Shown piece by piece: positions 1-4,970 of a DNA stretch of 7,660 nt. Source of the DNA: Candidatus Woesearchaeota archaeon (GTDB lineage: Archaea; Nanobdellota; Nanobdellia; Woesearchaeales; J091); contig RFJB01000001.1 of the NCBI GenBank assembly GCA_003695045.1, positions 1 through 7,660 on the forward strand, read 5' to 3'. The notes beneath the pieces were generated by a model. That model had not been told where the DNA came from. It made no database searches and was given only the letters and a program-made list of their open reading frames with translations. Every line of letters begins with the position of its first letter. Position 1 is the first letter of the stretch. The position numbers and the translations under genes were made by a program.

Positions 1-1
1 A

Positions 2-559
2 TCCCTCGGCTGCCAGAATGTCTACTATGAAGAAAAGGGCGCGTTTACCGGAGAAACATCGGTGCTCATGATAAAGAACTACTGCAAATACGTTCTTGTG
101 GGGCATTCGGAAAGACGGCACATCTTCGGCGAGACAACAGCGGACACTGAAAAGAAAATCGCTCTCGTCCTCAAGCACGGCCTTGTTCCTGTGCTGTGCG
201 TGGGAGAAACGCTTGCAGAAAGAGAAGCAGGAAAACATAAAGAGGTCGTGGCAGAGCAGCTTGAGGCGGCAAAAAACAACCTGCCGGAGTACCATGATGC
301 GGTAATTGTCGCATACGAGCCCGTGTGGGCGATAGGCACCGGCAAAACAGCAACACCCGAGGATGCGCAGGAAATGCACGCTTTCATCAAATCCCGGATT
401 CAAAAGAAAACCATCGTGCTTTACGGCGGTTCTGTCAAGCCGGAAAACGCGGCAGAACTATTGTCCCAGGCGGACATTGACGGAGTTCTTGTTGGCGGCG
501 CAAGCCTTAATCCCGATTCTTTCCTTCAAATAATCGCGAAAGGAAGACAGGAGAAATAA
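2..559 (+). CDS. tpiA: Triosephosphate isomerase, bacterial type, 5' end cut by the window edge
   Basis: Interconverts dihydroxyacetone phosphate and glyceraldehyde 3-phosphate in cytoplasmic glycolysis and gluconeogenesis. The frame is open from base 2 and gives 185 residues, starting near the family's AQN motif (here GCQNVY) and GAFTGE. The N-terminal part with the active-site Asn/Lys lies outside the window. Visible landmarks are GHSERR with the electrophilic His (codon 104-106), PVLCVGE, AYEPVWAIGTGK with the catalytic Glu (codon 317-319) and flexible loop 6, and the phosphate-binding YGGSV and GVLVGGASL near the C-terminus. These are signatures of the bacterial/eukaryotic-type enzyme rather than the short archaeal one. 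The stretch between TGK and YGGSV is about 7 residues shorter than in E. coli TpiA as I recall it. A GTG at 62 is an internal Val codon, not a start. The gene is followed after one base by the methyltransferase gene. Confidence 0.95.
   Translation, partial: SLGCQNVYYEEKGAFTGETSVLMIKNYCKYVLVGHSERRHIFGETTADTEKKIALVLKHGLVPVLCVGETLAEREAGKHKEVVAEQLEAAKNNLPEYHDAVIVAYEPVWAIGTGKTATPEDAQEMHAFIKSRIQKKTIVLYGGSVKPENAAELLSQADIDGVLVGGASLNPDSFLQIIAKGRQEK
549..553 (+). promoter_or_regulatory. Shine-Dalgarno site for the methyltransferase inside the tpiA end
   Basis: AGGAG lies within the last codons of tpiA and 7 bases before the ATG at 561. It fixes that start and suggests translational coupling of the two genes. 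Confidence 0.7.
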
Positions 560-560
560 A

Positions 561-1166
561 ATGCCCGTTTCAGACCCCAAAGTTGTGGAACTCTACAATG
601 CATACGCGCAGCAGTACTTCGAGTACAGCTACGAAAAGATACTCCAGTACCAGCTCACGCAGTTTCTCAGCTTCCTTCCCGGCAGAAAAATACTTGATGC
701 GGGCTGCGGCTCAGGTCGGGATGTCGAGTACCTCAGGGAGTTAGGATACGACGCGGTCGGCATTGACGCATCCGAAGAGCTCATCAAAGCAGCAAGAGAA
801 AACGTTGATGCAGAATTCCACGTCATGCCCCTGGAAGAAATGTCCTTTGACGATGAAAGTTTTGACGGCATCTGGTGTCTTGCTGCATTGTTCTACCTTT
901 CCAGGGAAAATGCGCGAAATGTCGTTCTGAAAATGCACTCTCTCCTCAGAAAGGACGGCGTGCTATATCTCGGACTTCTTGAAGGCACAGGCACCTCTGT
1001 AATCAGGGAAAAAGCGCTCAACCTGGAACCGGTCGAAGTCCAGCTCTACACCCAGCAGGAAATAGAAAACCTTCTTGAGGAATCGGGCTTTGACATAATC
1101 ACGGCATACATTGAAGAAGGAGAGGACGGAGAGCCGTGGCTCAACGTCTTTGCCAGAAAAAGATAA
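561..1166 (+). CDS. Class I SAM-dependent methyltransferase, substrate unknown
   Basis: A 201-residue cytoplasmic protein with the Rossmann-type methyltransferase core of the Methyltransf_11/25 kind. Motif I is ILDAGCGSG (residues 44-52), the SAM glycine loop. The acidic end of strand 2 is VGIDAS (66-71, Asp69 expected to bind the ribose). Motif II is FDGIWCLAALFYL (101-113). A loading strand (GVLYLGLLEG) and a C-terminal strand ending LNVFARKR follow. I see no signal peptide or membrane segment. The ATG at 561 has a well-placed ribosome site and sits one base after the tpiA stop, so the two are probably one transcript. Nothing in the sequence indicates the acceptor; small molecule, lipid or protein are all possible. 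It converges on the pilin-like operon with only 3 bases between stop codons. Confidence 0.88.
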   Translation: MPVSDPKVVELYNAYAQQYFEYSYEKILQYQLTQFLSFLPGRKILDAGCGSGRDVEYLRELGYDAVGIDASEELIKAARENVDAEFHVMPLEEMSFDDESFDGIWCLAALFYLSRENARNVVLKMHSLLRKDGVLYLGLLEGTGTSVIREKALNLEPVEVQLYTQQEIENLLEESGFDIITAYIEEGEDGEPWLNVFARKR

Positions 1167-1169
1167 TTT

Positions 1170-1721
1170 CTAAATCACCTTAAGGTAGAGCTTGTAGACT
1201 GAATTGCCGTAGGTTTGCCATCCTGAATCGTCGTACTCGACATAGACGTTCCAGACATAAGTGCACCTTTTAGCATCTTCAGGGGCAGTAATCCCTATGA
1301 GAATGTTTTCCTTGGAGTTTTTGGGGATGCTGACCTCCACAGGCCCGGCTCCGTTTATGGTGGAGATTGTGAATTCGTTTAAGGCACTGCATGAAGTCCC
1401 GTAAGTGTTGTGCGGTTGAATTCTTACTCTGAAATCATTGCTTGTGTCGGCGCCGACTTTCAGCTGGTTGTTGATGCCCATCGCGAAAATCACGCTCTTG
1501 CCCGGCTTGACCTCCTTGCGGTTGAGCGGGTTGGCAACGAGGGCTCCGTCATCAAGTAGCTGCTGAATCCTGTCCTCGGACTGCTTGTCCAGATTGAGCC
1601 GGAGAGATTCCGCCTTCTGGAAGAAATTAGTGCTGAAGCGCAATCCCATAGCGAGCATCGCAATCGCTATAACCATGACGACAATCATGTTGGCAGACAG
1701 CTCTATCCCTTTCTTGTTCAT
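1170..1721 (-). CDS. Pilin/archaellin-like membrane-anchored protein (third of cluster)
   Basis: A 183-residue protein starting MNKKGIELSANMIVV. A short basic segment ending KKG is followed by a hydrophobic helix (about residues 9-27), the layout of archaeal class III (prepilin/archaellin) signal peptides cleaved after Gly. Cleavage itself is inferred. A polar, probably helical stretch (about 30-62, FFQKAESLRLNLDKQSEDRIQQLL) follows. The C-terminal part (about 70-183) is rich in beta-type segments, with cysteines at 111 and 153 that could form a disulfide. The frame is open to 1781, but GGAGGT at 1733-1728 lies 6 bases before the ATG at 1721, so I take that start. A nearer ATG at 1727 abuts the site. 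It is the last gene of the leftward operon, 49 bases after the small membrane protein gene. It shares only the N-terminal pattern, not the PEPD linker, with the two upstream paralogues. Exact function unknown. Confidence 0.8.
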   Translation of the reverse strand: MNKKGIELSANMIVVMVIAIAMLAMGLRFSTNFFQKAESLRLNLDKQSEDRIQQLLDDGALVANPLNRKEVKPGKSVIFAMGINNQLKVGADTSNDFRVRIQPHNTYGTSCSALNEFTISTINGAGPVEVSIPKNSKENILIGITAPEDAKRCTYVWNVYVEYDDSGWQTYGNSVYKLYLKVI

Positions 1722-1727
1722 AGCCAT

Positions 1728-1733
1728 ACCTCC
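1728..1733 (-). promoter_or_regulatory. Shine-Dalgarno site deciding the start of the third pilin-like gene
   Basis: GGAGGT on the - strand, 6 bases before the ATG at 1721 and directly touching an ATG at 1727. Spacing favours 1721 and rules out the longer frame beginning at 1781. Confidence 0.75.
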
Positions 1734-1770
1734 AGAACGAGAACCAAGAAAAATAAAAATGTGCCGGTTT

Positions 1771-1992
1771 TCAACCGACAATCTCGTACTCCTTCACGAT
1801 AAGCATCATGAACAGCACGAGAACGATGGCTCCGGCAATCATGAACGACAGGCCCCTCAAAACAGTGTTGGTGGCGCCCGTCATCATAACATAAAGCCCG
1901 AAAGCCATAATACCAAAGCCGAGCCAGAGAAACTTGTCCAGCACGAGCTTCATGATTTCAAACTCTTCGCTTTGAGTCAACCTTTTCTTCAT
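1771..1992 (-). CDS. Small two-helix membrane protein inside the pilin-like operon
   Basis: A 73-residue protein of unrecognised function. The N-terminus is charged (MKKRLTQSEEFEIMKLVLDK). It is followed by two hydrophobic helices, about residues 21-38 and 48-66, joined by a short loop (MTGATNTVLRG), and by a short acidic tail EYEIVG. It has no cysteine and no enzymatic motif. In-frame starts are GTG 2001, ATG 1998 and ATG 1992. AGGAGGG (2007-2001) is 8 bases from ATG 1992 and only 2 from ATG 1998, so 1992 is preferred. The preceding pilin-like gene's stop codon TAG (2008-2006) overlaps this ribosome site, which suggests coupled translation. Lying between pilin-like genes, it could be a membrane partner or anchor for them; that is inference from position only. 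Confidence 0.75.
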   Translation of the reverse strand: MKKRLTQSEEFEIMKLVLDKFLWLGFGIMAFGLYVMMTGATNTVLRGLSFMIAGAIVLVLFMMLIVKEYEIVG

Positions 1993-2000
1993 TAGCATCA

Positions 2001-2007
2001 CCCTCCT
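2001..2007 (-). promoter_or_regulatory. Strong Shine-Dalgarno site overlapping the upstream stop codon
   Basis: AGGAGGG on the - strand shares its first two bases with the TAG stop of the preceding gene (2008-2006) and is 8 bases before ATG 1992. It is one of the strongest ribosome sites in the window, and its placement suggests stop-start coupling. Confidence 0.7.
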
Positions 2008-2494
2008 AATGGACTATCATGTTGAACTGTTTGGTGGCATAAACATTTCCTGCTCCGTCATCAACGACAATCGTGCAGAGTCCTTTCTCGCCTGAAAGGG
2101 TTGATGGTGCGGCGTCCACGAGTATTTTGAACCCGATGTCTTCACCCACAGGAATTGCCTGTGGTACGGTATGAGTTGTAACAGTATTCGTGCCGGAAAA
2201 TATGCATGTCACTGTTGGAGCAACTTCTGTGCTTCCCAAAGAACCGTCATTGTAAACCTTTATCGTAAACACAGCATCTTTCGTCGTTGAAACAGTGATC
2301 TCATTTGTCGCCATTACTATCGGCTGGTCCTCTGTTGCTGGAAAGTCCGGTTCGGGAATCTCTATCTTTGCACCAAGTTCTGCGAATTTGCCCTTTGTAA
2401 AGGCAATTCCCAGCCCGAGCATTGTGATTGCCAGAACAAGCACGACAATAGCGTTGACTGACAGTTCAAGCGATCCTCTTTTTGAACGATGCAT
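2006..2494 (-). CDS. Pilin-like protein B, N-terminal module shared with its upstream neighbour
   Basis: A 162-residue protein. MHRSKRGSLELSVN is a basic segment ending in RG, as in archaeal prepilin or archaellin class III signals. A hydrophobic helix follows at about 14-32, then FTKGKFAELG and a proline/acidic linker (IEIPEPDFPAT, 44-54). The rest (about 60-162) alternates short hydrophobic and polar segments like an immunoglobulin-type beta sandwich, with VYNDGS near 80-85 recalling CARDB-like folds. Cysteines at 97 and 140 are the only two and could pair. The first 65 or so residues closely match the next gene upstream in the operon while the remainder differs, so this is a duplicated anchor module with a diverged exterior domain. 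GAGGTGA at 2508-2502, 7 bases before ATG 2494, supports the start. Alternatively it is an uncleaved signal-anchor protein; no other pilus gene is in view to decide. Confidence 0.82.
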   Translation of the reverse strand: MHRSKRGSLELSVNAIVVLVLAITMLGLGIAFTKGKFAELGAKIEIPEPDFPATEDQPIVMATNEITVSTTKDAVFTIKVYNDGSLGSTEVAPTVTCIFSGTNTVTTHTVPQAIPVGEDIGFKILVDAAPSTLSGEKGLCTIVVDDGAGNVYATKQFNMIVH

Positions 2495-2517
2495 CGCGAA
2501 TTCACCTCTTTTAATGA

Positions 2518-3036
2518 TTACTGAACCTTGATGACTATCTGCTTTGCGGCTACATATGTATCCCCATTCTGGCAGTTAGGTGCCTCGGTTCCGACGGCAT
2601 TGGTCGTCTCCACAAATCCCACTTTACATATATTTGTGCCGTCTGGAGGGAAACCCGTTCCTCCTGGATTTGTGAACAGTATCTTAAAGGTTTCATAATC
2701 ACCTGACTTCACTTGCGTAACTGTTCTCAAGGTGTTTGTAGTAAGGCTATAAGTTGTACCGCAAACCACGCACGCGTAGAAATTCCTCGTGTTCCCTTCG
2801 TTGTAAAAATTCACGCTGAAGCCGCCCTGCTTCCCTGACTTCAGCTTTATCTCGTTAACTGGCAGCACAATCGGATCATCCTGCGTTGCGGGGTAATCCG
2901 GCTCGGGAACTTCTATTCTTTCTCCGAGTTCGGCAAACTTGCCCTTCGTGAATGCCAGTCCCATGCCAAGCATGGTTATTGCGAGAACAAGAACGACTAT
3001 TGCGTTAACAGAAAGCTGAAGACTGCCTTTCCTCAT
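2518..3036 (-). CDS. Pilin-like protein A, first gene of the operon
   Basis: A 172-residue paralogue of the following gene. The N-terminus MRKGSLQLSVNAIVV has RKG before a hydrophobic helix (about 10-28), as in archaeal prepilins. Next come FTKGKFAELGERIEVPEPDYPAT (29-51), nearly the same linker as pilin-like B, and NEIKLKSGKQG. The exterior domain (about 60-172) is beta-rich with VNFYNEGN near 75-82 and has four cysteines: a CxxC pair at 89/92, then 137 and 155. This is an even number, suggesting disulfides. GAGGTGA at 3049-3043 with a 6-base spacer supports ATG 3036. The gene lies 23 bases upstream of pilin-like B and directly behind the operon promoter and palindrome. It is probably a surface filament or envelope subunit; the exact role is unknown. 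Confidence 0.82.
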   Translation of the reverse strand: MRKGSLQLSVNAIVVLVLAITMLGMGLAFTKGKFAELGERIEVPEPDYPATQDDPIVLPVNEIKLKSGKQGGFSVNFYNEGNTRNFYACVVCGTTYSLTTNTLRTVTQVKSGDYETFKILFTNPGGTGFPPDGTNICKVGFVETTNAVGTEAPNCQNGDTYVAAKQIVIKVQ

Positions 3037-3068
3037 CGATTGTCACCTCTTTTTTAGACCAACAGATA

Positions 3069-3092
3069 AACATGACACAGGTTTGTCATGTT
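3069..3092. promoter_or_regulatory. Perfect 9+9 bp palindrome at the pilin-like operon start (candidate operator)
   Basis: AACATGACA (3069-3077) and TGTCATGTT (3084-3092) are exact reverse complements separated by 6 bases. The site lies 33 bases before the first ATG of the operon. The TATA box centred near 3113 places the transcription start near 3087, inside the repeat. Because most of the upstream arm would precede the start, a DNA-binding dimer site fits better than an RNA hairpin. Binding and the regulator are inferred. Confidence 0.6.
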
Positions 3093-3108
3093 CTCTTTGC
3101 AAATACTC

Positions 3109-3125
3109 ATTTATAAAGTTTTGCG
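3109..3125 (-). promoter_or_regulatory. Archaeal promoter (BRE/TATA) of the pilin-like operon
   Basis: On the - strand CGCAAAA (BRE-like, 3125-3119) runs into CTTTATAAAT (3118-3109), a near-ideal archaeal TATA box. The predicted start near 3087 would give a leader of about 50 bases carrying the ribosome site of the first gene. Confidence 0.65.
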
Positions 3126-3197
3126 TTTAAGAGATGCTTATTTTAGCACTTGCGAATGGTCAAAACCGGGTTGCGGCGGCTCTGCGTTCATTCCCGA

Positions 3198-3213
3198 CCG
3201 CAAACTTTAAAAA
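3198..3213 (+). promoter_or_regulatory. Archaeal promoter (BRE/TATA) of the uL16 gene
   Basis: CCGCAAA (BRE-like, 3198-3204) precedes CTTTAAAAA (3205-3213). A start near 3235 leaves a leader of roughly 10 bases before ATG 3245. The only ribosome-site-like sequence is a weak GTGA at 3235-3238. Confidence 0.55.
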
Positions 3214-3244
3214 CCCCCTCCAGTTCCCAGCTCCGTGAAATATC

Positions 3245-3829
3245 ATGGCACGACTTAGAAAAGGAGTTGCTTACAGAAGGCTTGAAAGGCCTTACACGAG
3301 AAAGAGCAAGTTCAAGGCGAAGAACTTCGTTAGAGCTACACCTTCAAACAAGATAGTCCGCTATGACATGGGAGACCCCAAGAAGGACTATGAACTGACT
3401 CTCAACCTCGTCTCAAAAGATGACATTCAGGTAAGGCACAACGCCATTGAAGCAGCAAGGCAGACATCCAACAGGGCTCTTGAAAAGAACCTCGGAAAGA
3501 ATGCCTATCATCTCAAGATAAGGGTTTACCCATTCCACGTTCTCAGGGAAAACCCCCTTGCAACAGGAGCAGGAGCAGACCGAATGAGCACAGGAATGAA
3601 GATGTCATTCGGAAAGCCGATAGGCCTCGCAGCCCAGGTAAGAAAGGGCCAGGTCCTGATGACCCTGCGCTGCAACAGGTCAGCGTTGAAGACCGCGAAG
3701 CTTGCCCTGACAAGGGCAGCCAGAAAGCTTCCGTGCAGCTGCCGCATTGAAGAGGTCGTGGAGAAAAAGGCAGCATCCAGCTCCCTGCCGGAAGCCCAGC
3801 CCGAGCAGAGTCAGGAAGCCGAAGCGTGA
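3245..3829 (+). CDS. rpl10e: Large-subunit ribosomal protein uL16 (archaeal L10e)
   Basis: A 194-residue protein of the archaeal L10e/eukaryotic RPL10 family, which binds the large subunit near the peptidyl-transferase centre and the tRNA P site. It starts MARLRKGVAYRRLERPYTR, the family's basic N-terminus. Visible conserved blocks are DYELTLNLVSKDDIQVRHNA (49-67), NAYHLKIRVYPFHVLRENP (86-104) and the flexible P-site loop GAGADRMSTGMKMSFGKPIG (108-127). KLPCSCRIEE (161-170) closes the core. After about 172 comes a low-complexity Ala/Ser/Glu/Gln tail (AASSSLPEAQPEQSQEAEA) that I take as lineage-specific. It is divergently transcribed from the pilin-like operon, and its last 19 bases overlap the end of nog1 on the other strand. 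Confidence 0.97.
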   Translation: MARLRKGVAYRRLERPYTRKSKFKAKNFVRATPSNKIVRYDMGDPKKDYELTLNLVSKDDIQVRHNAIEAARQTSNRALEKNLGKNAYHLKIRVYPFHVLRENPLATGAGADRMSTGMKMSFGKPIGLAAQVRKGQVLMTLRCNRSALKTAKLALTRAARKLPCSCRIEEVVEKKAASSSLPEAQPEQSQEAEA

Positions 3830-4851
3830 TTCCTGAATTCTTTTTCTTTCTCAAACAGAAACGTCACAAGCTCTTCAGGGCTTGTTATGAAGTCCGCATT
3901 GCTGTGCCTGGAAATCTCTTCCATCGCTCTTTCCTGCTGGTCGTCTGAAGAAACATCCGTCTTTGAAATGTAAACAGCAAAGGGCTTTCCGAGCTTCTTC
4001 ATCTTCTTGAGAAGTTGAATCTGCTGCTCCATCGGCCAGGATTCTGTCGGGTCAAAAACCAGAACGACGTAGTGGGCAGCGTGCTTAAGCGCTATTTCCG
4101 CCTGCATTTCTATCCTGTTCATCCTGTCAGGCCTGCTAAGCGTTCCGGGAGTGTCAATAACCTGAATCTTTGAGTTCCCTGACAGGGCATAGCCGATGTT
4201 CAATGTTTTGGTTGTGAAGGCGTAATCCGCAATTTCCGGGCTGCTTGCCGTAATCTTTGACAGCAAAGTAGTTTTTCCCACGTTTGGAAACCCGTAGAGC
4301 GACACCGTAAAGAGCCGGCTCTTTACGGACGGAAACTGCCTCAGCGTCTTCCTTGCCTCTGCAAGGTATGCAAGGTTGTCCTTCAGCTGCTTCACAACAG
4401 AAGTCGCCCTGCCTATGAATTCTCTCTTTATCCTTGAAAGCTGTTCAATGCCTGCTGCTGAAGAGACCTTCTTCTGGTAAGTTCTCTGGAGGTCCCGCAT
4501 TTTTCCGGCGCCCCACTTCATTCCCGCAAGCGACTTCTTCAGCGATGCATAGTCAAGCGTTGCCTTCACAAGCTCCCTGTAGAACTCGGTAAGCGAATCA
4601 AAAGAGGGGAAGTTGCTGTTTATTTCCCTGAGTTCCGAAGCAATAATGTCGCTGATTACGGAAATTCGCGACATCTCCGCCTGCCTTGCAATCTGCAGTT
4701 TGATGTTTTGAGAGCTGTCCTTCCTCTCCTTCTTCCTCGCTGCCTTTCTTGCCTTCTGCACAAGAAGGGAAACGTTAGTCCTTGCCCTTTTCAGCGCCTT
4801 GTCGATTATCTCGTCTGATTTCGGCACAGGCGGAATGTTCTGGAAGTTCAT
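3811..4851 (-). CDS. nog1: NOG1-family large-subunit assembly GTPase, archaeal type
   Basis: A 346-residue GTPase of the OBG/NOG1 group, which acts in assembly of the large ribosomal subunit. MNFQNIPPVPKSDEIIDKAL is the typical family N-terminus. Residues 1 to about 165 form the NOG1 helical bundle, followed by a G domain with G1 GFPNVGKTT (187-195), G2 TTKT (213-216), G3 DTPG (233-236) and G4 SKTD (296-299), where Ser replaces the usual Asn of NKxD. It ends soon after the G domain, without the long eukaryotic C-terminal region, as is usual in archaea. The frame is open to a TTG at 4890, but the TATA box lies inside that extension and ATG 4851 begins the family's conserved N-terminus. It converges on uL16 with a 19-base overlap (3811-3829). 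Confidence 0.95.
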   Translation of the reverse strand: MNFQNIPPVPKSDEIIDKALKRARTNVSLLVQKARKAARKKERKDSSQNIKLQIARQAEMSRISVISDIIASELREINSNFPSFDSLTEFYRELVKATLDYASLKKSLAGMKWGAGKMRDLQRTYQKKVSSAAGIEQLSRIKREFIGRATSVVKQLKDNLAYLAEARKTLRQFPSVKSRLFTVSLYGFPNVGKTTLLSKITASSPEIADYAFTTKTLNIGYALSGNSKIQVIDTPGTLSRPDRMNRIEMQAEIALKHAAHYVVLVFDPTESWPMEQQIQLLKKMKKLGKPFAVYISKTDVSSDDQQERAMEEISRHSNADFITSPEELVTFLFEKEKEFRNHASAS

Positions 4852-4873
4852 GCATAACCTTTCTCTGCGTTGG

Positions 4874-4886
4874 CTTATAAATTTAA
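4874..4886 (-). promoter_or_regulatory. TATA box of nog1, probably giving a leaderless mRNA
   Basis: On the - strand TTAAATTTATAAG (4886-4874) has TTTATAAG centred near 4878, about 27 bases before ATG 4851. Transcription would start at or next to the start codon. A weak AGGT five bases before the ATG would then be untranscribed. Confidence 0.55.
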
Positions 4887-4936
4887 CCAAAGTGCTTGCT
4901 TATTTTTGTGCTTACTCTCTCCACGGCGTTGCTATT

Positions 4937-4953
4937 CAGAAACTTTTAATAAA
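4937..4953 (+). promoter_or_regulatory. TATA-like promoter of the atypical methyltransferase gene
   Basis: CTTTTAATAAA (4943-4953), preceded by CAGAAA, is centred 22 bases before ATG 4971 and 28 before ATG 4977. There is no ribosome site in GTGTCAAGTC just upstream, so a leaderless message, more likely from 4977, is plausible. Confidence 0.45.
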
Positions 4954-4970
4954 CAGCTCTGTGTCAAGTC

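Noticed and set aside
1722..1781. N-terminal extension of the third pilin-like protein to a start at 1781
   Set aside because: The added residues do not fit a signal peptide, overlap the preceding gene, and include the ribosome site for ATG 1721.
3171..3203. Inverted repeat TTGCGG ... CCGCAA upstream of the uL16 TATA box
   Set aside because: Only 6 bp with a 21-base gap, and the right arm is simply the BRE-like element. Likely chance.
3037..3244. Search for a tRNA or small RNA in the divergent intergenic region
   Set aside because: No cloverleaf, T-loop motif or stable long stem was found. The two promoters and the palindrome account for the visible structure.
3150..3356. Short + strand frame running through the uL16 promoter and start
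   Set aside because: Out of frame with uL16, contains its promoter, and the peptide has no recognisable features.
4852..4890. 13-residue N-terminal extension of NOG1 from a TTG start
   Set aside because: It contains the TATA box, and the conserved family N-terminus begins at 4851.
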